Shown here: piece after piece, positions 37,459 through 44,737 of the stretch
Numbering within the stretch: the first letter of the stretch is position 1
Layout of the letters: every line of letters begins with the position of its first letter
DNA from: Martinezella multihospitum
GTDB lineage: Bacteria; Pseudomonadota; Alphaproteobacteria; Rhizobiales; Rhizobiaceae
Length of the DNA stretch: 64,000 nucleotides
Reading direction: 5' to 3'
NCBI RefSeq assembly: GCF_900094585.1
Contig: NZ_FMAG01000004.1
Coordinates: forward strand, 558,001 to 622,000
Notes under the pieces: generated by a model
Databases searched by the model: none
Seen by the model: the letters and a program-made list of their open reading frames with translations, nothing else
Told to the model about the DNA's origin: nothing
Position numbers and translations under genes: made by a program

Positions 37459-38454
37459 TCAAGCCATTGCCTTCAAAGCACGCTTGACCATCTGCGACGT
37501 CCGCCTGATATCCTCGACGTAGCGGGTCACGGCCTGCTCCACCGCGCGTGCCTCGGCATGCGTCGAACGGACGAACCGCAACCGGCTTCCGATCCGTGCC
37601 TGACCGAGCCGCCACAGATCGCATTCGATGACGCCGGCGATCTTGGGATAGCCGCCTGCGGTATTGGCATCGCTCATCTGAATGATCGGCTCGCCGCCGG
37701 GCGGGACCTGAACCACGCCAGGCACCACGCCATGAGAGCGCATCTCGACCGTCGCCATCGGCCTTATGGGTTCGCCGGAGAGTCGATAACCGGTGCGGTC
37801 GCTGCTTGACGATATGCGCCAGATCTGGCCCCAGAAGGCCTCACCTTCTGAGGCGAACAGCTCATGTTCGCCGGCAACGATCGCACGGATGGATAGCACG
37901 CCATCGACCGGAGCCGGAAAGATATCACGTAGCGCCACCGCCGGCTCGACCACAGCAAGACCAACTGCCGGCAAGGGGAGTTCATCCGCGGACGTGCCAA
38001 ATTCAATCCGATCGCCCTTGACGAGCGCGCGACCGGCATTGCCGCCGAAGCCGCCGCGCAGGGACGTGCTGCGCGAGCCCATAAGAACCGGCACATCCAG
38101 TCCGCCACGGAAAACGATGTAAGCACGTGCGAACCTGGGCGGCTGCCTTAGCTCAAGGATCTGACCGGGTTCGGCAACGTGGGTGCACCAGGAAAGCAAC
38201 TCCCGTCCGTCCAGTATTGGATTGCCGTCCGCGCCCGTGACGGCAAAGACCGCACGAGCCTCGAACCGCAGTTTGAACGGAAAGGTCTGGACCTCTATCG
38301 CAGCCGCGTCGTCATCATTGCCAATGAGGATATTGCCGATCCTCACCGCAAGAGGGTCCATCGCGCCGCTGGCTGTGACGCCGATGTCGCGATAGCCGGG
38401 GCGGCCGAGATCCTGAACCGTATTGAATGGGCCAGTTTCAATGATCTCGATCAT
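37459..38454 (-). CDS. pxpC: 5-oxoprolinase subunit C / biotin-dependent carboxyltransferase (KipA family)
   Basis: A 331-residue KipA/AHS2-type protein. It starts IEIIETGPFNTVQDLGRPGY, with the conserved GVTASGAMDPLA and late block GGYPKIAGVIECDLWRLGQ in part. The ATG at 38454 overlaps the pxpB stop by four bases (ATGA). KipI/KipA domains are also the carboxyltransferase half of urea carboxylase, which is relevant because accB and accC precede it. Confidence 0.88.
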   Translation of the reverse strand: MIEIIETGPFNTVQDLGRPGYRDIGVTASGAMDPLAVRIGNILIGNDDDAAAIEVQTFPFKLRFEARAVFAVTGADGNPILDGRELLSWCTHVAEPGQILELRQPPRFARAYIVFRGGLDVPVLMGSRSTSLRGGFGGNAGRALVKGDRIEFGTSADELPLPAVGLAVVEPAVALRDIFPAPVDGVLSIRAIVAGEHELFASEGEAFWGQIWRISSSSDRTGYRLSGEPIRPMATVEMRSHGVVPGVVQVPPGGEPIIQMSDANTAGGYPKIAGVIECDLWRLGQARIGSRLRFVRSTHAEARAVEQAVTRYVEDIRRTSQMVKRALKAMA

Positions 38455-39158
38455 AGCTCGATCCTTGCCGGCAGAAAGCGCACCGTATCGCCGGGCGCCA
38501 TCAGGGCTGGCGTCGCGGAGGCCGGATCGAACATCTGCAGATCCGCATGGCCGAGCGAGTTCCACCCGTTCGGACCTGTCAGCATCGCAACACCTGTCTG
38601 CATCCCCCCGATCGTCACGCTACCCTTCTCCATCCTGAGCGACGGAACGGTCTTGCGCGGCATGTAGATGCGCGAATCGAGCCCGTGCAGGTAGCCGAAA
38701 CCGGGGGCGCTTCCCAAGGCAAAGACGCGGTAACTCGCCTCATAGTGGATGCGCACGACCTCGCGGTCGCTCAAGCCGCAAAAATCGCAGATCGCGGGAA
38801 GGTCAATCGCATAGGGGCCGCCATAGTGAACGGGAATTTCGATGATCTTTCCCGCCAGATCGAGGCTCTCGGCCTTGTTCCATGCCTCAAGAAGCCGGCC
38901 CGTCACCAGTTCGGGGTCCTCGGGGATCTGCTTGAAGATCGCCAGAAGATTGGTCATGCCGGGGATCACTTCCGCTATATCAGTCCAGCCCTTCACCGTT
39001 TGCGCCAGAGCCCAGATCCACCGCTGTGCGGGCAGATCGAATTCGCCCGGCGCTTCGAGCAGGAAAGATCGGGCGCCGATGCAGGAGATCCTGGCCCGGC
39101 CCTTGGTGGCAGGAACGATTTCGCGCGACGATGTGACGGTGTTCGAGGTAGCGATCAT
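38451..39158 (-). CDS. pxpB: 5-oxoprolinase subunit B / KipI family protein
   Basis: A 235-residue AHS1 (KipI-like) protein. Markers are IPVHYGGPYAIDLPAICDF, HYEASYRVFALGSAPGFGYL and PRKTVPSLRMEKGSVTIGG in part, followed by GPNGWNSLGH. It overlaps the genes on both sides by four bases, so production is coupled to its neighbours. It pairs with PxpC. Confidence 0.9.
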   Translation of the reverse strand: MIATSNTVTSSREIVPATKGRARISCIGARSFLLEAPGEFDLPAQRWIWALAQTVKGWTDIAEVIPGMTNLLAIFKQIPEDPELVTGRLLEAWNKAESLDLAGKIIEIPVHYGGPYAIDLPAICDFCGLSDREVVRIHYEASYRVFALGSAPGFGYLHGLDSRIYMPRKTVPSLRMEKGSVTIGGMQTGVAMLTGPNGWNSLGHADLQMFDPASATPALMAPGDTVRFLPARIEL

Positions 39159-39580
39159 GATAGCGGCTCGATTTCGAACAGGGGATCACCAAATCCGACC
39201 AGGGTTTCGGGCTCGACCAATTGCCTGGCCAGCAAACCGGACCTGCCGGCGGGAATGGGAAGCAGGACGGAACCGATGCGGATAAAGCCGATCACATCCT
39301 GGCTTGAGACAGCGCGGGGAAAATGCGCGGTTTCGTCGGAATCCGAAGGATGCAAGAGATAGAAGTGGCCCGCCATTGGCGCTTTGGCCACCGCCACCGG
39401 TATCGCCGGCTGAAGCTGCACATCTCCTGTCAGGCTGATTTGAGCATCCCCAGCCTTCGAAACCACGATGCGCAGATTGGCGCCCGGCCGCGAAATTTCC
39501 AGACCATCGACGCCTGCCGCCGTGAGCGCATCGGCCAGGGCTGCGATGGTCGAAGGGTCGCTAAAGTCGATCAAGCTCAC
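39155..39580 (-). CDS. BCCP-like protein lacking the biotin-acceptor lysine
   Basis: A 141-residue protein resembling biotin carboxyl carrier protein: an N-terminal LADALTAAGVDGLEI segment, then APMAGHFYLLHPS (compare PMVGTFY in AccB) and a C-terminal VGFGDPLFEIEP. Where AccB has EAMKM it reads RIGSVLLPIPAGRSG, so no biotinyl lysine is present. A GTG at 39580 is the start: GGAGG lies five bases before it and GTGA overlaps the accC stop. It could be a structural or lipoyl-like partner of the carboxylase. Confidence 0.75.
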   Translation of the reverse strand: MSLIDFSDPSTIAALADALTAAGVDGLEISRPGANLRIVVSKAGDAQISLTGDVQLQPAIPVAVAKAPMAGHFYLLHPSDSDETAHFPRAVSSQDVIGFIRIGSVLLPIPAGRSGLLARQLVEPETLVGFGDPLFEIEPLS

Positions 39581-40971
39581 GCCGCCCTCCTGTGCCGAAG
39601 CCATTGCTCCAGATAGTGGATATCCGTCTCGCCGTGGGCAAACCCTCCATCCTCGAACAATGCGCGCAGCAATGGCAGGTTGGTGGAAATCCCACCTATC
39701 CGGGTGGCGGCAAGTGCCTCGCGCATTCTTGTCATCGCGTCTGCCCGGGTGGGCGCATGAACGATCAACTTGGCGATGAGCGAGTCATAATAAGGCGAGA
39801 CGCGATAGCCGGCATGAATATGGGTATCGACCCGGATACCCGGCCCTTCCGGCAGTGCCAGATCGGAGATCGTGCCTGCCGAAGGCAGGAAACTTTCGGG
39901 GTCCTCGGCATTGATGCGGCATTCGAACGAATGGCCGGCACATGCCACATCATCCTGACGCATTTCGAGGGAATTGCCCTGGGCGACCATTATCTGCGCC
40001 TGAACGATATCGATCCCGCTGGTCATCTCGGTGACGGGATGCTCGACCTGCAGGCGCGTGTTCATTTCGATGAAATAGAAGGCGCCGTTTTCGTAGAGGA
40101 ATTCGAAGGTTCCGACGCCGCGGTAGCCGATCTGCCGACAGGCTTCCACGCAAGCCAGGCCGACGGGCTCGATCACTTCCGAAGAGATCCCGGGTGCCGG
40201 GGCCTCTTCCACCACCTTCTGATGCCGGCGCTGCATGGAGCAATCGCGATGCCCGAGCCAGACGGCATTACCATGGATATCGCAGAGCACCTGAATTTCG
40301 ATGTGACGCGGATGCTGAAGGAACTTCTCCATGTAGAGCGCCGGAGAGCCGAAAGCCTGGCGAGCCTCTTCCCGTGTCAGGATGATGGCCTCGTGCAGCT
40401 CGCTTGCGTCCGGAACCACCCGCATCCCTCTGCCGCCTCCGCCGCCGGCGGCCTTGATGATCACGGGATAGCCGATCTCCTGGGCGATCTGCTCGACCGA
40501 CGCCGGATCATCCGGAAGCGACGTATCCGGACCAGGCACGCAGGGCACACCGGCAGCAATCATTGCCCGTTTCGCCGATATCTTGTCGCCCATGATCGCG
40601 ATCGAGGAAGCTTCCGGCCCAATGAATGCGAGGCCGGCTCTCTCGACGGCTTCGGAAAAGGCGGCATTCTCGGACAAAAAACCGTAGCCGGGATGGATCG
40701 CACCCGCTCCGGTCAGATGCGCGGCAAGAAGGATCGCATTTTGATTGAGATAACTGCCGGCTGCGTTCGCCGGACCGATGCACAGAAAGGTGTCGGCGGT
40801 CTTGCCGTAAGGCGCCTGCCTATCGGCTTCAGAGCAGATCGCGACCGTCTTCAAGCCGAGTTCGCGGCAGGCCTGCTGAATTCGCACAGCAATTTCGCCG
40901 CGATTGGCAATGAGGACCGTATCGAAACGTCGGCTTGCCAGTCCGGTCTTGTCGAGAGAATCCGCCATCAT
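39577..40971 (-). CDS. accC: Biotin carboxylase (accC paralogue)
   Basis: A 464-residue ATP-grasp carboxylase. The start VLIANRGEIAVRIQQACREL, the glycine-rich ATP loop AAGGGGGRGMRVV, and active-site stretch FIEMNTRLQVEHPVTEMTSG are intact. It should carboxylate biotin on the adjacent AccB using bicarbonate and ATP. The ATGA overlap with accB and GTGA overlap with the next gene show one operon. Being grouped with pxpABC, it is probably not the housekeeping acetyl-CoA carboxylase subunit. Confidence 0.9.
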   Translation of the reverse strand: MMADSLDKTGLASRRFDTVLIANRGEIAVRIQQACRELGLKTVAICSEADRQAPYGKTADTFLCIGPANAAGSYLNQNAILLAAHLTGAGAIHPGYGFLSENAAFSEAVERAGLAFIGPEASSIAIMGDKISAKRAMIAAGVPCVPGPDTSLPDDPASVEQIAQEIGYPVIIKAAGGGGGRGMRVVPDASELHEAIILTREEARQAFGSPALYMEKFLQHPRHIEIQVLCDIHGNAVWLGHRDCSMQRRHQKVVEEAPAPGISSEVIEPVGLACVEACRQIGYRGVGTFEFLYENGAFYFIEMNTRLQVEHPVTEMTSGIDIVQAQIMVAQGNSLEMRQDDVACAGHSFECRINAEDPESFLPSAGTISDLALPEGPGIRVDTHIHAGYRVSPYYDSLIAKLIVHAPTRADAMTRMREALAATRIGGISTNLPLLRALFEDGGFAHGETDIHYLEQWLRHRRAA

Positions 40972-41408
40972 ACGATCTCCGCCAGGACTTCGCCCGTCTC
41001 GACTTCACCGCCATCTATTTCGGTGAGGTGCCTGATGCGACCGGCCTGCGGGGCTGCGATCTTGTTGAAGACCTTCATCGCTTCGATGACGAAGAGCGTC
41101 TGCCCCTCCTCCACCATGTCGCCGATCTTAACGAAAGGCTCCTGCCCGGGTGCCGGCGCCCGGTGCAGGACGCCGAAGATCGGCGCCTTCACGGTGACGG
41201 CCGTGCCTTGTGATTTTCCGGAAACATCGCAGCCCTGTTGAGCGTGACCAGTTGCTGCGCTGGCGGCCACCTGCGCTGGCGCGAACGAATCCGTCGGATT
41301 GGGCGTTCGGAAGATCCGAACCGTGACATCTCTTTCCGTTACCGTGAGTTCGGTAACGTTGGATCGTCCAACAAAATCGATCAGTGTTTTTATCTTCGAC
41401 AGATCCAT
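40968..41408 (-). CDS. accB: Biotin carboxyl carrier protein (accB paralogue)
   Basis: A 146-residue BCCP. N-terminal DLSKIKTLIDFVGRSNVTEL is AccB-like, followed by an alanine-rich linker and the biotin domain with APIFGVLHRAPAPGQEPFV. The biotin lysine is in VIEAMKVFNKI. ATG 41408 begins the conserved MDLSKIKTL; the ribosome site before it is weak. It is first in the seven-gene block. Confidence 0.9.
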   Translation of the reverse strand: MDLSKIKTLIDFVGRSNVTELTVTERDVTVRIFRTPNPTDSFAPAQVAASAATGHAQQGCDVSGKSQGTAVTVKAPIFGVLHRAPAPGQEPFVKIGDMVEEGQTLFVIEAMKVFNKIAAPQAGRIRHLTEIDGGEVETGEVLAEIV

Positions 41409-41596
41409 GCGAGAACTCGGTATTTCGGAGCACCTCCCGCAATCCAATGGATAATGGCAGCGTTTGGCTGACTACTTCCCTACACGATGGCTCTCACGAT
41501 GGGGTCAAAGGAACTTTTGATGGCGCAGCGCTGCGGCCGATAAGACAGCTGCAGCCAATGGACGTTTCGAACCCATATCGGCGTCCCGCATTCCGG

Positions 41597-41621
41597 CTCA
41601 GCCGTCCGCCAGACGGCTGAG
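41597..41621 (-). terminator. Hairpin after the Na/Pi cotransporter gene
   Basis: CTCAGCCGTC (41597-41606) and GACGGCTGAG (41612-41621) are perfect arms with a five-base loop, 10 bases beyond the cotransporter stop on the minus strand. There is no T-run, so it is a probable transcript end or stabiliser. The rest of the 223-base gap before accB shows nothing recognisable. Confidence 0.55.
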
Positions 41622-41631
41622 ATAGGTCTGT

Positions 41632-43317
41632 CTAGTCATGTGCAGTCACTACAACCGGTGGAGCCGGGCTCGGCGTCCGGCTCTGCAGGAGTTCGCCGCG
41701 CTCCTCCAGAACGGGATAAGCAGCTGCTGCGACCAGATGGGAATTGATCTGCTTGAGGTCGCGCAGAAGGTCGAGGTGAAGCGAGCTGGTCTCGGCGGTC
41801 TCGATCCCGCCCTGGCGCAAGCGCTGGAAATGGGCTTCCGTCCCCTCGCGCTCCGCTTTGCGGAAAATCACCTTCTCCTCTGCCAGCATGCGGGCGGCAC
41901 TTTCATTCTGCGTCATGAACAGAGCAGCCGCCGTCTGGAGGTTCGACTGTAATCGGTCGAACAATCTTGCCAGTTCGAGCTGTCCTTCCTTCGAGAAACT
42001 CAAACCTCGGCGCAGGCGCTTTGCCAGGTGCGGCAGAAGGTTCTGGTCGAGCACGTCGCCGGCATGTTCCATATTCATCGAAAACAGCAGGATCTCGTTC
42101 AGACGCCGCCGGTCGGCTTCGCCGAGCTCATCGGGATCGATCGAGGTCAGATAGGTCTTTACCGCCGTGTTCAGGCTGTCGAGGATATTGTCCAGCGACC
42201 GCAATCGCGTCAGTGCCTTTCGATCCGTGTCCGATAAGGCAGACTTGGCGCCGCCGAGCATTTCCGAGAGCACATCGACCAGTCTCAGCGCCTCCCGCGC
42301 CGCGGCACCGAGAGCGACGACAGGTGTTTCCTTGGCCGCCGGATCGAGATATCTCGGGCGCGTCGGATCGGCCTCGTCGACTTTCTGCGGCAGCAATCTG
42401 GTCAATAGATCGGCATAGGGTCGCAACAGCGGCATGAAAATGAGAGCCAGGACGACATTGAAGGCGGTGTGAAAATTGGCCACGGCGCGGGCGCTGTCGC
42501 TATCGACCAGCGCCGACAACCGGGTAGCGGGCTCCAGCAGGCCGATCATCGCGGCGACGCCGACAATACGTGTCAGCATATTGCCGATGGGCAGTCGCTT
42601 GACGGACAGGTCGAAGCCCGATTGCCCTTCGATCAGGGGATTGATTGCAGTCCCGAGATTGGCACCGAGAACGAGCGCAAAGGCCTGATCGACATTGACG
42701 AGACCCTTGCTTGCAAGCGACATGATGAGCAGGACGACGGCGACGCTGGAATGGGCTGCCCATGTCAGAATGGCAGCCAGAAGCATGCTCAGCACCGGCG
42801 TCAAGGCTATCGCGTCAAGGACGTAGGCGAGCGCCTTCGATCCCTCATACTGCGTCATCAGGTCAAGGAGCTGATGCAGCGCCAGAAGCATGAAACCAAG
42901 CCCGATCATGACGCGCCCGAGATCGTGCACGCGCGAATTCGCAGTCCGGCGGAACATCAGCACGCCGATAAGGATAAGCGCAGGCGAGGCGGCGGCAACA
43001 TCGAAGGACAGCACCTGAACGATCAGGGTCGTGCCGACATTGGCGCCCAGCATGACGGCAAGCGCCGGCACGAGATCCACCAGCCCGCCGGCGGCAAAGC
43101 CCGAGGCCATCAAGCCAGTCGCCGTGCTGCTCTGCAGGATGGCGGTGACGCCGATTCCGGCAAAAAATGCCTTCGTGCGATTGCTGAGCGCGCGGCCAAG
43201 AAAGGAGCGCAGATCAGGGCCGAAGGCGCGCTGGATACCGGTCTGGACCATGCGCGTGCCCCAGAGCAAAAGGGCGATGTGACCGGCCAGAGCGATGAGG
43301 CCGAAAATAAGCGCCAT
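41632..43317 (-). CDS. Na/Pi cotransporter family protein with PhoU-like C-terminus
   Basis: A 561-residue protein. The first about 300 residues are membrane helices with two repeats typical of NptA-like carriers: GIGVTAILQSSTATGLMASG and LTWAAHSSVAVVLLIMSLAS, both with the QSS/HSS signature. The C-terminal about 200 residues are helical and PhoU-like (RLNEILLFSMNMEHAGDVLD). ATG 43317 follows GGAGG. It should move phosphate or another anion with sodium; the PhoU part is presumably regulatory. Confidence 0.88.
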   Translation of the reverse strand: MALIFGLIALAGHIALLLWGTRMVQTGIQRAFGPDLRSFLGRALSNRTKAFFAGIGVTAILQSSTATGLMASGFAAGGLVDLVPALAVMLGANVGTTLIVQVLSFDVAAASPALILIGVLMFRRTANSRVHDLGRVMIGLGFMLLALHQLLDLMTQYEGSKALAYVLDAIALTPVLSMLLAAILTWAAHSSVAVVLLIMSLASKGLVNVDQAFALVLGANLGTAINPLIEGQSGFDLSVKRLPIGNMLTRIVGVAAMIGLLEPATRLSALVDSDSARAVANFHTAFNVVLALIFMPLLRPYADLLTRLLPQKVDEADPTRPRYLDPAAKETPVVALGAAAREALRLVDVLSEMLGGAKSALSDTDRKALTRLRSLDNILDSLNTAVKTYLTSIDPDELGEADRRRLNEILLFSMNMEHAGDVLDQNLLPHLAKRLRRGLSFSKEGQLELARLFDRLQSNLQTAAALFMTQNESAARMLAEEKVIFRKAEREGTEAHFQRLRQGGIETAETSSLHLDLLRDLKQINSHLVAAAAYPVLEERGELLQSRTPSPAPPVVVTAHD

Positions 43318-43700
43318 AGTGGTCCTCCATATGCCTACGATGCCGGGCATCAATATCGCGATTGTTTAAACTTTCATTAGCCGACTATGTTTCTTTGTCT
43401 TCGCGCCTTTTGCAAGGCCAGATTGTCATAAATCGATGAAATAAGAATTTTTACATTAAAAATCATAATGATAGGCTACCATGAATCCTATCATTATTCG
43501 TTAGGAATATCCATTTTTCCAGGAAAGGTCGGCCTGAAAGCGACGATTTTCTGTCTTCAACGAGATCGTCTGAGGGTTGTTGCGTCGCCTTTTTGCTTTG
43601 ATCCGTCCAAGGTCTGGCCAATATAGCACAGAAGCCTCCACTTGCCGTGCGGCGGGTCCGTGGTCGCAGGTTGGAAAGGCAGACTGGCGGGGAGTTCGAA
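43318..43700. other. AT-rich divergent intergenic region
   Basis: This 383-base gap between two divergent genes is clearly richer in A and T than its surroundings at 43370-43510. It contains the inverted repeat at 43465-43497 and nothing gene-like. Promoters for both neighbours presumably lie here. Confidence 0.6.
43465..43497. promoter_or_regulatory. Perfect 11-base inverted repeat of unknown role
   Basis: ATAATGATAGG (43465-43475) and CCTATCATTAT (43487-43497) are perfect arms separated by 11 bases. It lies about 150 bases upstream of the Na/Pi cotransporter and 200 bases before the MBL gene. The spacing suggests an operator for a dimeric regulator or a weak hairpin. Confidence 0.5.
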
Positions 43701-44507
43701 ATGACGCATTTTATCTGCATCACATGCGGCACACAGTTCGATGAAGGCGACGGACCACCTCCGGCTTGCCCAATCTGCGAAGACGAACGCCAGTTCGTAC
43801 CTCAATCGGGGCAGGAATGGACCGACATGGCAAGGCTCGGCCAGAAGCATGAGGTAATCTGGAACGAGGAAGCGGAAGGCGTCCACAGTCTGCAGATCTC
43901 GCCCCATTTCGGCATTGGCCAGCGCGCCTTTCTGATCGAAGGACCTGATGGCAATATCCTCTGGGACTGCCTCAGCCTTATCGACGAGACCAGCAAGGCA
44001 CGGATCGTCGCCATGGGCGGCTTAAGCGCGATCGCGATCTCCCACCCTCATTTCTATTCGTCGATGACCGAATGGAGTGCCGCCCGTGGCGGAGTGCCGA
44101 TCCATATCCACGCCGACGATGGTGAATGGGTGCAAAGGCGCGATGCGACGCTACGTCCATGGACAGGCGAGACGCTGTCGATTGGCCAGGCGACCATGAT
44201 CCGCTGTGGCGGCCATTTCGACGGCAGTTCCGTGCTCCATTGCCCCTGGCTCGAAGGCGGCCGCGGCGCACTCTTCGTCGGCGACACGATGCAGGTGACC
44301 ATGGACCGCAAGTTCGTCAGCTTCATGCGCAGTTACCCGAACCTCATTCCGCTCGATGCCAAGGCCGTGACGGCGATATCGGAAGCCGTCCGACCCTATC
44401 GTTTCGAAGCCATCTACGGCGCATTCCCCGGCCGAACGGTCGAGAGCGGCGGCAACCGCGTGGTGGAACGTTCTACGGAGAGATACCTGAAGGCGATCGT
44501 AAGTTGA
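43701..44507 (+). CDS. Zinc-ribbon MBL-fold hydrolase-like protein
   Basis: A 268-residue protein. Residues 1-35 form a zinc knuckle (CITCG and CPICEDE, a CxxC pair twice), followed by an MBL fold. The canonical HxHxDH motif reads HPHFYSSM, so the first two histidines remain but the DH pair does not. Later ligands are GGHFDG and FVGDTM. ATG 43701 has GGGGAG six bases upstream. Substrate is unknown; loss of ligands suggests one metal or altered chemistry. Confidence 0.8.
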   Translation: MTHFICITCGTQFDEGDGPPPACPICEDERQFVPQSGQEWTDMARLGQKHEVIWNEEAEGVHSLQISPHFGIGQRAFLIEGPDGNILWDCLSLIDETSKARIVAMGGLSAIAISHPHFYSSMTEWSAARGGVPIHIHADDGEWVQRRDATLRPWTGETLSIGQATMIRCGGHFDGSSVLHCPWLEGGRGALFVGDTMQVTMDRKFVSFMRSYPNLIPLDAKAVTAISEAVRPYRFEAIYGAFPGRTVESGGNRVVERSTERYLKAIVS

Positions 44508-44737
44508 GGTTTCAATGAGCTATGGATACCGTCTCCACTGCCCGCCCCTTCTGCAACGCCTGGGTCGATCATGATTAAATGCAACTTAACGCTTCTCAAG
44601 CATATCTGACCGCATGTCTCGTCAAGACATACGCGGCGCCATGACGGCATTTGCTGGAATGACCATGACGTTTGGCCATCCGGCGCGTCGGCTTCTTCAG
44701 TCATCGGCGCGCTGGATCACCGTAAAGGACCGATCCC

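Noticed and set aside
36661..41408. The block as the housekeeping acetyl-CoA carboxylase operon
   Set aside because: accBC here are followed by pxpBCA and no fatty-acid genes, so a special carboxylase is more likely, although the single-copy possibility cannot be excluded from this window.
43423..43441. PHO-box-like TTGTCAT-AAAT-CGATGAA near the Na/Pi cotransporter
   Set aside because: Only the first half matches the rhizobial consensus, and it points away from the gene; too weak to claim.
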